A DNA stretch of 64,000 nucleotides from Gammaproteobacteria bacterium HGW-Gammaproteobacteria-13 (GCA_002840155.1 PGZH01000006.1:62001-126000), one strand, 5' to 3'; counted from the stretch's first letter, positions 24,053 through 34,282 are shown. Notes: generated from the letters alone by a model not told the origin. Numbers and translations: made by a program.

Positions 24053-25731
24053 GCATTGGCTCCTTGGGTAGCGCCGATCATCGGCAGGTCCAGGCCCTGC
24101 TCGCGGGCGCACTCTACGGCAATTTCATAACCGGCATCGGCGTGACGCATCACCCCGGTGCCGGGGTCGTTACGCAGCACGCGGCCGAGGCGGGCGCGGG
24201 CTTCTGGCGTGCCGTCGGCGACGATTACCACGCCGGAATGCTGCGAGTAACTCATGCCGACACCGCCACCGTGGTGCAGCGACACCCAGGTCGCGCCGCA
24301 GGCGGTATTCAGCAGGGCGTTGAGCAGCGGCCAGTCGGAGACGGCGTCGGAGCCGTCCTGCATGGCTTCGGTTTCACGGTTGGGGCTGGCCACCGAACCG
24401 GAGTCCAGATGGTCGCGACCGATCACGATTGGCGCTTTCAGCTCGCCGCTGGCGACCATGTCGTTGAAAGCCTGGGCCAGGCGCGCGCGGTCCTTCAGGC
24501 CGACCCAGCAGATACGTGCCGGCAGGCCCTGGAAGCTGATGCGCTCGCGGGCCATGTCCAGCCAGTTGTGCAGGTGAGCGTCGTCAGGGATCAGTTCCTT
24601 GACCTTGGCATCGGTCTTGTAGATATCCTCGGGGTCGCCGGACAGCGCCACCCAACGGAACGGACCAATGCCCTGGCAGAACAGCGGACGGATATAAGCA
24701 GGGACGAAACCAGGGAAGTCGAAAGCGTTGTCGACCCCCTCCTGCAGGGCCATCTGGCGGATATTGTTGCCGTAGTCGAAGGTCGGCACGCCCATCTGCT
24801 GGAAGGCCAACATGGCGCGCACGTGCACGGCCATGGACTGCTTGGCGGCCTTGACCACCACGGCCTCCTCGGTTTTGCCGCGGGCCACGTATTCGTCCCA
24901 GCTCCAGCCGGCCGGCAGGTAGCCGTGGCGCGGGTCGTGGGCGCTGGTCTGGTCGGTGACCATGTCCGGGCGCACGCCACGGCGTACCAGTTCCGGGAGG
25001 ATCTCCGCTGCGTTGCCACAGAGGGCGATGGACACCGCCTTGCCTGCGCTGCAGTACTTGTCGATGCGCGCCAGGGCGTCGTCCAGATCAGTGGCCTGCT
25101 CGTCGACATAACGGGTTTTCAGGCGGAAATCAATACGCGACTGCTGGCACTCGATATTCAGCGAGCAGGCGCCGGCCAGGGTCGCCGCCAGTGGCTGCGC
25201 GCCGCCCATGCCACCGAGGCCGGCAGTCAGTACCCACTTACCTTTGAGGTTGCCGCCGTAATGCTGGCGACCGGCCTCGACGAAGGTTTCATAGGTGCCC
25301 TGGACGATGCCCTGGCTGCCGATATAGATCCAGCTGCCAGCGGTCATCTGGCCGTACATGGCCAGGCCCTTGGCATCCAGTTCGTTGAAGTGCTCCCAGG
25401 TAGCCCAATGCGGCACCAGGTTGGAGTTAGCCAGCAGCACGCGCGGCGCGTCCTTGTGCGTTTCAAACACGCCAACCGGCTTGCCGGATTGAATCAGCAG
25501 GGTCTGATTGTCTTCCAGGCGGGTCAGCACGTCGACGATCTTGTCGTAGCACTCCCAGTTGCGCGCGGCGCGGCCGATGCCGCCATACACCACCAGCTCC
25601 TTGGGGTTCTCGGCCACTTCCGGGTCGAGGTTGTTCATCAGCATGCGCAGCGGCGCTTCGGTCAGCCAGCTCTTGGCGGTCAGCGTGGTGCCACGGGCGG
25701 CGCGGATTTCGGTATCGCGGAAACGGCTCAT
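24049..25731 (-). CDS. hutU: Urocanate hydratase (urocanase)
   Basis: A 560-residue NAD-dependent enzyme converting urocanate to 4-imidazolone-5-propionate. Diagnostic stretches include [18 protein letters not shown], the NAD-binding [15 protein letters not shown] and [18 protein letters not shown]. The substrate region [15 protein letters not shown] is intact. The length is typical (about 555-560). It overlaps hutH downstream and lies 39 bases after the YjiH-type gene, consistent with one transcript from the hutI end. Confidence 0.97.
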   Translation of the reverse strand: MSRFRDTEIRAARGTTLTAKSWLTEAPLRMLMNNLDPEVAENPKELVVYGGIGRAARNWECYDKIVDVLTRLEDNQTLLIQSGKPVGVFETHKDAPRVLLANSNLVPHWATWEHFNELDAKGLAMYGQMTAGSWIYIGSQGIVQGTYETFVEAGRQHYGGNLKGKWVLTAGLGGMGGAQPLAATLAGACSLNIECQQSRIDFRLKTRYVDEQATDLDDALARIDKYCSAGKAVSIALCGNAAEILPELVRRGVRPDMVTDQTSAHDPRHGYLPAGWSWDEYVARGKTEEAVVVKAAKQSMAVHVRAMLAFQQMGVPTFDYGNNIRQMALQEGVDNAFDFPGFVPAYIRPLFCQGIGPFRWVALSGDPEDIYKTDAKVKELIPDDAHLHNWLDMARERISFQGLPARICWVGLKDRARLAQAFNDMVASGELKAPIVIGRDHLDSGSVASPNRETEAMQDGSDAVSDWPLLNALLNTACGATWVSLHHGGGVGMSYSQHSGVVIVADGTPEARARLGRVLRNDPGTGVMRHADAGYEIAVECAREQGLDLPMIGATQGANA

Positions 25732-25770
25732 AGCAAGCTCCTTATCAACAGATCGTTAGCAACGGGCGGC

Positions 25771-27096
25771 TTACAGCCAGCCCATGTAGAGCGCCAGGTA
25801 GCCCAGCGGAATGCTGAACAACAGGCTTAAGAACGTGCGCTGCAGCCAGACCAGCAACAGGTCGCGCAGGCGCAGGGGAATTCGCGTGGCCAGCACGCAG
25901 GGAATCGAGGCCGAGAGAAACAGTACGCTGCTCACCGAGACGATGGCGGTGACGAACTTGACCAGCACGTCAGCGTCTTTCAGCAACATGGCCGGCAGGA
26001 ACATCTCCGCCAGGCCGGAAGAAATGGCGCGGGCCACCTGCATCGGCTCGTTCAGGCCAAACAGCCAGGTCAGTGGGTAGAACAGCACGCCCAGGGCATC
26101 GAACAACGGGGTGTATTTGGCGGCAAGCAAACCGAGCAGGCCGACGGCGAGGATGCTCGGCAGGATGGCGGCGGTCATGCGCAGGCCATCGACAAAGGTC
26201 TCGCGCAACGCGCTAAGCAGCGAGGGCGCACTGGCCGCCTGGCTCAGGCCGGCACGCCAAGCATTGCCGATACGGCTTTCGCCTGCTTGCAGTTGCGGCT
26301 CGGGGCGGCTTTCGCTGGGCAGGCGTGACAAAGGATAGATACGCGCGCTGACCGCAGTGACGCTGAAGGTCACCAGCATCGCGCTCCAGAAATACAGGTT
26401 CCAGATTTCCATCAGACCCAGGGTCTTGGCGATGATCACCATAAAAGGCGCCGACACGGTGGAGAAGCCGGTGGCGATAATTGCCGCCTCACGCACGCTG
26501 TAGTGGCCCTGCTGGTACATGCGGTCGGTGATCAGCAGGCCCACCGAGTAGCTGCCAACAAACGAGGCCACCGCATCGATTGCCGACTTGCCCGGCGTGC
26601 GCCAGATCGGCCGCATCACCGGCTGCATCAGCACGCCGACCAGCTCGAGCAGGCCGAAGCCGATCAGAAACACCAGGGCCAGCGCGCCGAGCGGCACGAT
26701 CAGCGCCAGGCTGAGCACCAGCTTGTCGAACAGAAACGGCAGCATGCCCGGCTGGTACAAGGCCTCCGGCCCGATACGGAACAGATAGGCCACGCCGATC
26801 AGCAGGCCGAACACCTTGAGCACGCTAAACACGGTGCGCGTCAGGTCGCCGCGCCAGCTGCCGCTAAACCAGGGCTGCAGCGCGCCGTAGAGCATAAATA
26901 GCATGGCGATGCCGATCACCAGCGGCCGGGCATGGGTTTGCAAGGCCGTGGCCGCATGGTCGAGGAGGATGGTGCTGCGCCCGCCGATTTCGAACGGCAC
27001 AAAAAAGATCAGCAGACCGATCAGGCTGTAGCCGAGCAACCGGGCCAGGGCGCGACCCTTGGACACGCTGGCAAACGCCGTGAGCTGTTCAGACAT
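25771..27096 (-). CDS. YjiH-family (nucleoside-recognition/Gate domain) membrane protein in the hut cluster
   Basis: A 441-residue protein with ~10-11 hydrophobic segments. Two Gate-type blocks are visible: SAIDAVASFVGSYSVGLLITDRMYQQGHYSVREAAIIATGFSTVSAPFM, and near the C-terminus ARAISSGLAEMFLPAMLLKDADVLVKFVTAIVSVSSVLFLSASIPCVLAT. It is embedded between hutG (121 bases away) and hutU (39 bases) on the same strand. Known hut transporters are APC-type HutT and ABC-type HutXWV. This protein is neither, so it is a candidate importer or exporter of histidine, urocanate or a breakdown product, by context only. Confidence 0.8.
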   Translation of the reverse strand: MSEQLTAFASVSKGRALARLLGYSLIGLLIFFVPFEIGGRSTILLDHAATALQTHARPLVIGIAMLFMLYGALQPWFSGSWRGDLTRTVFSVLKVFGLLIGVAYLFRIGPEALYQPGMLPFLFDKLVLSLALIVPLGALALVFLIGFGLLELVGVLMQPVMRPIWRTPGKSAIDAVASFVGSYSVGLLITDRMYQQGHYSVREAAIIATGFSTVSAPFMVIIAKTLGLMEIWNLYFWSAMLVTFSVTAVSARIYPLSRLPSESRPEPQLQAGESRIGNAWRAGLSQAASAPSLLSALRETFVDGLRMTAAILPSILAVGLLGLLAAKYTPLFDALGVLFYPLTWLFGLNEPMQVARAISSGLAEMFLPAMLLKDADVLVKFVTAIVSVSSVLFLSASIPCVLATRIPLRLRDLLLVWLQRTFLSLLFSIPLGYLALYMGWL

Positions 27097-27216
27097 GACA
27101 GCTCTCCGCGCGCAACAAACGGGGTGCCGGGCTGCCGCCGTGGCGGTGCTGGGTGAAGGGTGTCATCTGTGCATTCCTCTGTATTTATTGTTGTCAGGGA
27201 AGTGGCCAAGTAGCGC

Positions 27217-28158
27217 TTAGCCGGTCAGGGTCAACAGGTGGATCAGCCGCGCCGCGACCTTGGCGGTGCGGCTGTCGATATCGTGTTCGGGGTTGAGTTC
27301 GGCCAGGTCCATCAGGCGCAACTTGCCGCTGTCGCGCACGGTTTCCAGCAGCGGTTCGAGCAGCGCCAGCGGCACGCCACGCGCTGCCGGGGCGCTGACG
27401 CCCGGTGCTTCGCAGGCCGGCAGCACGTCGATATCGATGGTCAGGTAGATCGCGTCGCAACCGGCGATAAAGGCCTGCAACTCGGCACTAAGCGCCGGCA
27501 AACTGCCTTCGCGAATCTCGCGGTCTTCGCGTACCAGCACGTTCAATTCGGCGGCGCGCTGGAACAAGGCGCGGGTGTTGCTGGCGCGGCTGACACCGAG
27601 ACAGGCGTAGGCGAACGGCCAGCCACGGATGGCACACTGCTCGGCGATCTGCGCGAACGGCGTGCCAGAGGAACGGGCGTGGGCCGGGTCGCGCAGGTCG
27701 AAGTGCGCGTCGAAATTGATAATGCCGATACGCGGCGCAGTGCCGCCCGCCATATGTTCGGCAATGCCCTGCCAGCTGCCGAAGGCCACCTCGTGGCCGC
27801 CACCGAGAACGATGGGCAGATGCCCGGCATCCAGCAGCGCGCAGACGTTGTGGCCGAGACGCGCCTGGGCGCTTTCCAGATCACCATCGGCGCACAGCAC
27901 ATCACCGGCGTCATAGGCCGCGCCCTGGCGGTGCCAGGCCAGGTTGGCCAACGCCTTGCGTATCGCCAGCGGACCATTTACCGCGCCAACGCGGCCATGG
28001 TTGCGGCGCACGCCTTCGTCACTGGCGAAACCCAGCAGAGCCACGCCAGGCTGGCTGTCCGCGCTCAGTTCCTGAATGCGCTGATGCCAGCGCGGGCTGT
28101 CGGCCTCGGGGTCGATACGGCCCTGCCAGAGGTCCATGGAATGACGATCAGCGTGCAT
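27217..28158 (-). CDS. hutG: Formimidoylglutamase, arginase-fold HutG
   Basis: A 313-residue ureohydrolase-fold enzyme with manganese motifs [19 protein letters not shown] and [19 protein letters not shown]. In hut context this fold hydrolyses N-formimidoyl-L-glutamate to glutamate and formamide in one step. It is unrelated to the N-formylglutamate amidohydrolase also called HutG in many pseudomonads. The ATG at 28158 overlaps hutI by 11 bases and has AGAGG upstream; an ATG seven codons later is possible. The 27097-27216 spacer before the YjiH gene contains no obvious signal. Confidence 0.92.
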   Translation of the reverse strand: MHADRHSMDLWQGRIDPEADSPRWHQRIQELSADSQPGVALLGFASDEGVRRNHGRVGAVNGPLAIRKALANLAWHRQGAAYDAGDVLCADGDLESAQARLGHNVCALLDAGHLPIVLGGGHEVAFGSWQGIAEHMAGGTAPRIGIINFDAHFDLRDPAHARSSGTPFAQIAEQCAIRGWPFAYACLGVSRASNTRALFQRAAELNVLVREDREIREGSLPALSAELQAFIAGCDAIYLTIDIDVLPACEAPGVSAPAARGVPLALLEPLLETVRDSGKLRLMDLAELNPEHDIDSRTAKVAARLIHLLTLTG

Positions 28159-29383
28159 GGCTGTTGACCTCTTTGCTGTAGCTAATAACGCCGTTGAAGA
28201 TGCGCTGACGCAGCCGGCCCGGCTGGACCGCATAGGCCAGTTCGGCGGGTTGCTGCACATCCCACAGGCACAGATCGGCGGGGCCCCCAACCTCGATCCG
28301 CCCCAGGTCAGGGCGGCCGAGAGCGCGGGCGGCATGGGCGGTCATACCGGCCAAGGCTTCACGCGGGGTCAAACGGAACAGGGTGCAGGCCTGGTTAAGG
28401 GTTAGGGTCGGGAAGCAGATCGGTGAGGTGCCGGGGTTGGCATCGCTGGCCAGGGCCATCGGCACGTTGTACTGACGCAGCAGCGCGATGGGCGGCAACT
28501 GGGTTTCGCGCAGGGTATAAAAGGCCCCCGGCAATAATGTGGCCACGGTGCCGGCAGCAGCCATGGCCTGCACCCCGGCCTCATCGAGAAACTCGATATG
28601 GTCAGCCGAGAGGCCCTGATAACGCGCGGCCAGGGCGCTGGCCCCCTGATTGGACAGCTGCTCGGCGTGCACCTTGATCGGCAGGCCGTGACGTTGCGCA
28701 GCCTGGAACACCAGCTCGCACTGCGCCGGGCTGAAGGCAATGTTTTCGCAGAACACATCCACCGCATCGGCCAGACCTTCGGCAACGGCCACCGGGATCA
28801 TCTCGTTGCACACCAGGGCGATATAGCCATCGCTGTCGCCGGCGAACTCCGGTGGCAAGGCGTGGGCGCCGAGCAAGGTGGTGGTGATGCGCAGCGGCAG
28901 CAACTCGCCGAGGCGGCGGGCAACGCGCAGCATCTTCAATTCATCAGCGGTGCTCAGGCCATAGCCGGATTTGATTTCCAGGGTGGTCACACCGTCGTCC
29001 AGCAGCGCCTGCAAACGCGGCAGGCTCTGCGCCAGCAGCTCATCCTCGCTGGCAGCACGGGTGGCGCGCACGGTACTGAGAATACCGCCGCCGGCCTTGG
29101 CGATCTCAGCGTAGCTGGCACCTTCGAGGCGCTGCTCGAATTCACCGGCGCGGTTGCCGGCGTACACCAGATGCGTGTGGCAATCCACCAGACCAGGGGT
29201 CATCACCCCGCCACGCCCAGCTTCGAGCGCACCTTCAGCCATAGCTTCAGGAAACGCGCTGGTAGGCCACAGCCCCGCGACCTTGCCATCCGCCACCAGC
29301 AGATTGATCGGCTCAGCCAGCGTCGCCAGGCCATCAAACAGGCAGAGCTCGCGCCAAAGCAGGCGCGGGGCGGACGGGGACAT
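28148..29383 (-). CDS. hutI: Imidazolonepropionase
   Basis: A 411-residue amidohydrolase that opens 4-imidazolone-5-propionate to N-formimidoyl-glutamate. Metal and substrate motifs include [31 protein letters not shown] and [14 protein letters not shown] 29383 follows an AAGGAGAG site; the longer frame upstream runs through the operator and is rejected. It is the first gene of the minus-strand hut transcript, 20 bases after a TTGTATATACAA palindrome. Confidence 0.95.
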   Translation of the reverse strand: MSPSAPRLLWRELCLFDGLATLAEPINLLVADGKVAGLWPTSAFPEAMAEGALEAGRGGVMTPGLVDCHTHLVYAGNRAGEFEQRLEGASYAEIAKAGGGILSTVRATRAASEDELLAQSLPRLQALLDDGVTTLEIKSGYGLSTADELKMLRVARRLGELLPLRITTTLLGAHALPPEFAGDSDGYIALVCNEMIPVAVAEGLADAVDVFCENIAFSPAQCELVFQAAQRHGLPIKVHAEQLSNQGASALAARYQGLSADHIEFLDEAGVQAMAAAGTVATLLPGAFYTLRETQLPPIALLRQYNVPMALASDANPGTSPICFPTLTLNQACTLFRLTPREALAGMTAHAARALGRPDLGRIEVGGPADLCLWDVQQPAELAYAVQPGRLRQRIFNGVISYSKEVNSHAR

Positions 29384-29403
29384 GGGACTCTCCTTGAGCG
29401 AAC

Positions 29404-29415
29404 TTGTATATACAA
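29404..29415. promoter_or_regulatory. HutC-type operator TTGTATATACAA
   Basis: A perfect 12-bp palindrome just upstream of hutI, containing the TGTATATACA core reported for HutC sites in pseudomonads. It would block transcription of the hutI-hutG-yjiH-hutU-hutH unit. Confidence 0.75.
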
Positions 29416-29613
29416 TAGAATTCGACCCTGCAGTCGTCAACCCCGTTCGTCACCGAAAAATCACTGCCGTGCTACAACCGTCATATGCCCGCGCTGAGGC
29501 ATAACCAAAGAAATCACCGAGATAGACGGCGCATGCTGTTCAACAGCAAAGTCCAGCAGCAGACGAACGACAGCGCTCGGCTCACACAGCCTCTGTGCAG
29601 CCGCAAACCGTTA

Positions 29614-29625
29614 ATGTATATACAT
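29614..29625. promoter_or_regulatory. Second HutC-type operator ATGTATATACAT
   Basis: A perfect 12-bp palindrome with the same core, extended by ATACA to 29630, 28 bases before the hutD start. With the site at 29404 it gives one operator per divergent promoter. Confidence 0.7.
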
Positions 29626-29653
29626 ATACAAACAGCCTGTATGAGCAACCGCC

Positions 29654-30286
29654 GTGAGCATCCGTATTATCGACAGCAGCACCGCCCGCCAACTGCCGTG
29701 GAAGAACGGCAAGGGCGTAACCCTGGAACTGGCCATCGCACCGCCTGACGCGGATCTAAGCAACTTTGAGTGGCGTATCAGTAGCGCGCGGGTGGACAGC
29801 GCCGGCCCCTTCTCTCATTACCCCGGCATCGACCGCAGCCTGGGCCTGCTCAGCGGCGCGGGCCTGCGCCTGAATCTGCCCGAGCAGATCAGCCTCGAGC
29901 TCGACAGCCACACCCCGGTGGTGGCTTTTCCCGGCGAGCTGGATGTGCAGGCCGAACTGCTTGATGGTCCGGTGCAGGACTTCAATCTGATGAGCCGTCG
30001 TAATCGCTGGCAACAGCGCCTGGAATACCGCGAGCTGCAGGGCCGGCAGTGGCTCGACAGCAGCGCGGTGCTGTTTATCTACTGCTGCAGCGGCGCAGGC
30101 CTGACGTGCGCCAAGGCCGACACCGCGCGCGTGAACCTGAACGCCGGCCAAGGCTTGCTGGTACAAGACGAAGTCGGCCCCTGGCGGCTGACCAGCCATG
30201 GCCACAGCGGCCTCTACCTGGCGCGACTGGAGCCGGCCAGCGCCGGGCAGGACGCCATTGATCCGCTAAGCGACAACTGGATTTAG
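29654..30286 (+). CDS. hutD: HutD-family protein
   Basis: A 210-residue cupin-fold protein of the HutD family, recognised by the N-terminal LPWKNGKGVTLELAIAPP and the W-R-I-S-S-A-R-V segment with GPFSHYPGIDRSLGLLSG. HutD occurs with hut genes in many bacteria and has been proposed to tune hut expression or sense pathway intermediates; its chemistry is unsettled. The start is a GTG at 29654 with a weak ribosome site. It is divergent from hutI and followed by a bidirectional terminator at 30316. Confidence 0.9.
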   Translation: MSIRIIDSSTARQLPWKNGKGVTLELAIAPPDADLSNFEWRISSARVDSAGPFSHYPGIDRSLGLLSGAGLRLNLPEQISLELDSHTPVVAFPGELDVQAELLDGPVQDFNLMSRRNRWQQRLEYRELQGRQWLDSSAVLFIYCCSGAGLTCAKADTARVNLNAGQGLLVQDEVGPWRLTSHGHSGLYLARLEPASAGQDAIDPLSDNWI

Positions 30287-30315
30287 CGCCAGACAAATCC
30301 AAGCCCTTAAACGCA

Positions 30316-30342
30316 AAAGCCCCGGCAGTGGGCCGGGGCTTT
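30316..30342. terminator. Bidirectional terminator between hutD and an acyl-CoA dehydrogenase
   Basis: AAAGCCCCGGC / GCCGGGGCTTT with a 5-base loop; A/T-rich on both flanks and placed between convergent stops. Confidence 0.85.
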
Positions 30343-30360
30343 GCTTTTCTGCAAACGCCG

Positions 30361-32139
30361 TTAGAACTGTGCAGCGTCGAGCAGATACAGGCTTTCGCTA
30401 CCGGCCTTGACCGAAGCAGTCAGCGAGTGAATACGCGGCAGCAGACGGGCGAAGAAGAAACGCGCGGTGCCCAGTTTGCTCACGTAGAACTCGTCCTGAT
30501 CCTGCTTGGCCAACGCGGTGCGTGCCATCAGGGCCCACATGTAGGCATAGGCGGTGTAACCGAACACCTGCAGGTACTCGACCGAGGCAGCGCCGACTTC
30601 GTTCGGATTGGCCTTGGCGCGTTCCAGCAGATCGCTGGTCATCAGTTCCAGGTTGGCGATAGCGCCTTTCAGCGGCTCGATAAATTCGGCCAGGCTGCTG
30701 TCGGCGGAATCGGTGAAGGCTTTGATCTCTTCAGCGAAGTGCTTGTAGAACGCACCGCCGCTGCCGACCACTTTACGGCCGACCAAGTCGAGCGCCTGGA
30801 TACCGTTGGTGCCTTCGTAGATCTGGGTGATACGGCAGTCGCGGATCAGCTGCTCCTGGCCCCACTCACGGATATAACCGTGGCCGCCAAAAATCTGCTG
30901 GCCGTGGGTGGTGGTTTCCAGCGCCATATCGGTAAGGAAGGCCTTGGCCACCGGCGTCAGCAGAGCAACCAGCTCTTCCGCGCGCTTGCGGGTGGCGGCG
31001 TCTTCGCTGAACTTGGCGGTGTCGAGCTGCATAGCCACGTAGCTGGAGAAGGCACGACCGCCTTCGTTCAGCGCTTTCATGGTCAACAGCATGCGACGCA
31101 CGTCCGGGTGCACGATGATCGGGTCAGCGGCTTTGTCCTTGGCCACCGGGCCAGTCGGCGCGCGGCTCTGGATACGGTCACGGGCGTATTCCACGGCGTT
31201 CTGGTAGCTGCGCTCGCCCAGGGACAGACCCTGAATACCAACGCCCAGACGCTCGTAGTTCATCATGGTGAACATGGCGGCGAGGCCCTTGTTCGGCGCA
31301 TCGACGATCCAGCCGGTAGCACCGTCGAAGTTCATCACGCAGGTGGCCGAGGCCTTGATACCCATCTTGTGCTCGATGGAACCGCAGGACAGCGAGTTCT
31401 TCTCCCCCAGGGAACCGTCGGCATTGACCATGACCTTCGGCACCAGGAACAGCGAGATGCCTTTCGGGCCCGCTGGAGCGTCCGGCAGCTTGGCCAGTAC
31501 CAGGTGAATGATGTTCTCGGTCAGGTCGTGCTCACCGCCGGTGATAAAGATCTTGGTACCGGAAATCTTGAAGCTGCCATCCGCCTGCGGTTCGGCCTTG
31601 GTGCGGATAATGCCCAGGTCAGTGCCGGCGTGCGGCTCGGTCAGGCACATGGAACCGGCCCAGACGCCCGAGTACATGTTCGGCAGGTATTTCTCTTTCA
31701 GCTCTTCGCTGGCGTGGGCGTTGATCGACAGGCAGGCACCGGCGGTCAGCATCGGGTAGAGGCCGAACGACAGGTTGGCCGAGTTGACCATTTCCTCGAC
31801 CTGGGCCGAGATCGCCTTGGGCATGCCCATGCCGCCGAATACCGGGTCACCACCGACGCCAACCCAGCCGCCTTCGGCGTAGGTTTTGTAGGCATCCGGG
31901 AAGCCGGCCGGGGTTTTCACCGAGCCATTGGCCCAGGAGCAGCCTTCTTCGTCGCCACTGCGGTTCAGCGGGGCGATCACGCCGCCGGTGACCTTGCCGG
32001 CTTCTTCGAGAATCGCCGCTGCAGTGTCTTCATCGACCACTTCAGCCAGGGCCGGCAATTGGGCCCACAGCTTGGAAACTTCAAACACTTCATTGAGCAC
32101 GAAGCGCATATCGCGCAGGGGAGCTTTGTAGTCAGCCAT
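30361..32139 (-). CDS. fadE2: FadE-type acyl-CoA dehydrogenase, paralogue 1
   Basis: A 592-residue flavoprotein of the large DmdC/FadE-like class, with a C-terminal helical extension after the acyl-CoA dehydrogenase core. FAD/substrate segments MCLTEPHAGTDLG and GTKIFITGGEHDL are present, and the catalytic-base region is IYEGTNGIQALDL. It introduces the trans-2 double bond in beta-oxidation. Order and similarity suggest the counterpart of PA0508 (FadE2, reported to favour medium chains), so the symbol rests on synteny. Two more paralogues follow upstream at 32322 and 36055. Confidence 0.85.
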   Translation of the reverse strand: MADYKAPLRDMRFVLNEVFEVSKLWAQLPALAEVVDEDTAAAILEEAGKVTGGVIAPLNRSGDEEGCSWANGSVKTPAGFPDAYKTYAEGGWVGVGGDPVFGGMGMPKAISAQVEEMVNSANLSFGLYPMLTAGACLSINAHASEELKEKYLPNMYSGVWAGSMCLTEPHAGTDLGIIRTKAEPQADGSFKISGTKIFITGGEHDLTENIIHLVLAKLPDAPAGPKGISLFLVPKVMVNADGSLGEKNSLSCGSIEHKMGIKASATCVMNFDGATGWIVDAPNKGLAAMFTMMNYERLGVGIQGLSLGERSYQNAVEYARDRIQSRAPTGPVAKDKAADPIIVHPDVRRMLLTMKALNEGGRAFSSYVAMQLDTAKFSEDAATRKRAEELVALLTPVAKAFLTDMALETTTHGQQIFGGHGYIREWGQEQLIRDCRITQIYEGTNGIQALDLVGRKVVGSGGAFYKHFAEEIKAFTDSADSSLAEFIEPLKGAIANLELMTSDLLERAKANPNEVGAASVEYLQVFGYTAYAYMWALMARTALAKQDQDEFYVSKLGTARFFFARLLPRIHSLTASVKAGSESLYLLDAAQF

Positions 32140-32279
32140 GGGGCAAATCCTCGGACGAAGCAGCAGGTGTAAAGATGTGCAGGGAGTCTAACCGAACAAC
32201 TTTTTAGACACATAGCGTCGCGTCATGACCGATAGGTCACCATTCGTTTGTTAGGCCAGACAGGCTCCATGTAACGGCA

Positions 32280-32300
32280 AACCCGCCGGATGGCGGGCTT
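32280..32300 (-). terminator. Hairpin after the middle acyl-CoA dehydrogenase
   Basis: CCCGCC/GGCGGG arms with a short A/T flank, 20 bases after the minus-strand stop at 32322. Weak T run. Confidence 0.5.
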
Positions 32301-32321
32301 TGCAGGGCTTGTAACCGTCGG

Positions 32322-34118
32322 TCAGAGGGCGAAGTGCTCGGCCGGCAAACGCATCAGGCACTCGCTGCCCGCCTCGGCACCGGCCAGGTGGGTGGCGGTA
32401 CGCGGCAACAGGCGCTTGAAGTAGAACTCGCAGGTCGCCAGCTTGGCCTGGTAGAACGCTGCATCACTCGCGCCTGCCGCCAGTTTCTGCTCGGCCACCA
32501 GGGCCATGCGCAGCCAGAAGTACGCCAGGGTGACGTAGCCGGAATACATCAGGTAATCCACCGACGCCGCGCCGACCTCGTCCGGGTTCTTCATCGCCGC
32601 CATGCCGATCTTCTGGGTCAGCACACCCCACTGCTGGTTGAGCGTCGCCAGTTGCGCGACATAGCCCTTGAGCTGCGGATGCTCGGCCTGGGCCTCGCAG
32701 AACTTGTGGACGATCTTGCTAAAACCGCGCAGCAACTTGCCCTGGCTACCGAGCACCTTGCGCCCGAGCAGGTCGAGGGCCTGGATGCCGTTGGTGCCTT
32801 CATAGATAGGCGCAATGCGGCAGTCACGCACCAGCTGCTCCATGCCCCACTCGCGGATAAAGCCATGGCCGCCGAATACCTGCATGCCGTGGTTGGTCAC
32901 CTCCAGGCCGGTCTCGGTCATAAAGGCTTTGCAGATCGGCGTGAGGAAGGCCAACAGGTTCTCCGCCTCTTCGCGCTGCTCAGCGCTGTTGCCGCGGTGC
33001 GCCTGGTCGATCAGCTGCGCGGTGAAATAGGCCAGCGCGCGATTGCCTTCGTTGAAGGCCTTCATGGTCAGCAGCATGCGTCGCACATCGGGGTGCACGA
33101 TGATCGGGTCGGCGGCTTTATCCGGCGCTTTCGGCCCGGTCAGCGCACGCATCTGCAGACGCTCAGTGGCGTACTTGATCGCACCCTGGAAGCTGGTTTC
33201 CCCCAGACAAAGCCCCTGCATGCCGGTGCCCAGGCGCGCGTGGTTCATCATGGTGAACATGCAGTTGAGGCCCTTGTTGGCCTCGCCGATCAGGTAGCCG
33301 GTGGCGCTGTCGAAGTTCATCACGCAGGTGGCCGAAGCCTTGATGCCCATCTTGTGTTCGATCGAGCCGCAGCTGACGCCATTGCGCGCACCAGCCTGAC
33401 CTTCAGCGTTGGGCAGAAACTTGGGCACGATAAACAGCGAGATGCCCTTGGTGCCGGCCGGCGCGTCGGGCAGCTTGGCCAGCACCAGATGCACGATGTT
33501 CTCGCTCATATCGTGCTCGCCGGCGGAGATAAAGATCTTGCTGCCGCTGAGCGCATAGCTGCCGTCGGCCTGGGGCACGGCGCGGGTCTTGATCAGGCCC
33601 AGGTCGGTGCCGCAATGGGCTTCGGTCAGGCACATGGTGCCGGTCCAGCTGCCTTCGGTGAGTTTGCTCAGGTAGGTCTGCTTCTGCGCTTCGCTGCCGT
33701 GGGCGTGGATCGCCGACATCGCGCCGTGGGTCAGGCCGGGGTACATGCCCCAGGAAGTGTTACTGGCACCGACCATTTCCCCGATCAGCAAGCCGAGGGA
33801 ATGCGGCAGGCCCTGACCGCCGTAGGCCGGATCGGCCGCCAGGCCATTCCAGCCGCCCTCAACGTACTGGGCAAAAGCTTCCTTGAAGCCCTTGGGCGTG
33901 GTCACCACGCCGTCGTTGATCTGGCATTCCTCTTCATCGCCGGAGCGGTTCAGCGGGGCCAGCACCTGTTCGCAGAACTTCGCGCCCTCGGCGAGGATCG
34001 CGCTGACCATATCCGGGGTGGCGTCGCTGGCGCCCATCGCAGCGTAGCCGGCATGAAAGTCGAAGACCTCGTCGATCAGAAAGTGCATATCGCGCAGGGG
34101 GGCTTTGTACTCGGGCAT
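32322..34118 (-). CDS. FadE-type acyl-CoA dehydrogenase, paralogue 2
   Basis: A 598-residue paralogue of its two neighbours, with the same start (MPEYKAPLRDMHFLIDEVFD), the core motifs MCLTEAHCGTDLG and [13 protein letters not shown], and the catalytic region [18 protein letters not shown] 34118 is fixed by the alignment of all three N-termini; the longer frame adds an unrelated 24 residues. By position it corresponds to PA0507. Chain-length preference cannot be read directly; sequence resemblance is closer to the 36055 protein than to the 30361 protein in the segments compared by eye. Confidence 0.88.
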   Translation of the reverse strand: MPEYKAPLRDMHFLIDEVFDFHAGYAAMGASDATPDMVSAILAEGAKFCEQVLAPLNRSGDEEECQINDGVVTTPKGFKEAFAQYVEGGWNGLAADPAYGGQGLPHSLGLLIGEMVGASNTSWGMYPGLTHGAMSAIHAHGSEAQKQTYLSKLTEGSWTGTMCLTEAHCGTDLGLIKTRAVPQADGSYALSGSKIFISAGEHDMSENIVHLVLAKLPDAPAGTKGISLFIVPKFLPNAEGQAGARNGVSCGSIEHKMGIKASATCVMNFDSATGYLIGEANKGLNCMFTMMNHARLGTGMQGLCLGETSFQGAIKYATERLQMRALTGPKAPDKAADPIIVHPDVRRMLLTMKAFNEGNRALAYFTAQLIDQAHRGNSAEQREEAENLLAFLTPICKAFMTETGLEVTNHGMQVFGGHGFIREWGMEQLVRDCRIAPIYEGTNGIQALDLLGRKVLGSQGKLLRGFSKIVHKFCEAQAEHPQLKGYVAQLATLNQQWGVLTQKIGMAAMKNPDEVGAASVDYLMYSGYVTLAYFWLRMALVAEQKLAAGASDAAFYQAKLATCEFYFKRLLPRTATHLAGAEAGSECLMRLPAEHFAL

Positions 34119-34159
34119 GCTGGCTTCTCCGTCAGCTAGAGCGTGGATTAAGCAGACCT

Positions 34160-34282
34160 TTGAAAAACGTAGGCGAGGCAGGCAAGACAAGGCAGAAACA
34201 GGCGAGGAAGCGGAGTTTACGAGCTGTAAATGAGCATTCCGAGCCTGTTTTTAACGCAGGATTGCCAACGCAGTTAGTTTTT
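34160..34282. repeat. Dispersed intergenic repeat (TTTGAAAAACGTAGGCGAGG type)
   Basis: The stretch from CTTTGAAAAACGTAGGCGAGG to AGTTTTTCAACGGCCTG has partly complementary ends (GAAAAAC/GTTTTTC). It has the look of a ~120-bp extragenic element seen in many copies in other pseudomonads. Only one copy is in this window, so the call rests on recollection plus the inverted ends. Confidence 0.45.

Noticed and set aside
32334..34139. Long frames antisense to the acyl-CoA dehydrogenases (also 30328-32172 and 36073-37869)
   Set aside because: All three are mirror frames of paralogous genes and resemble each other only because the sense strands do.
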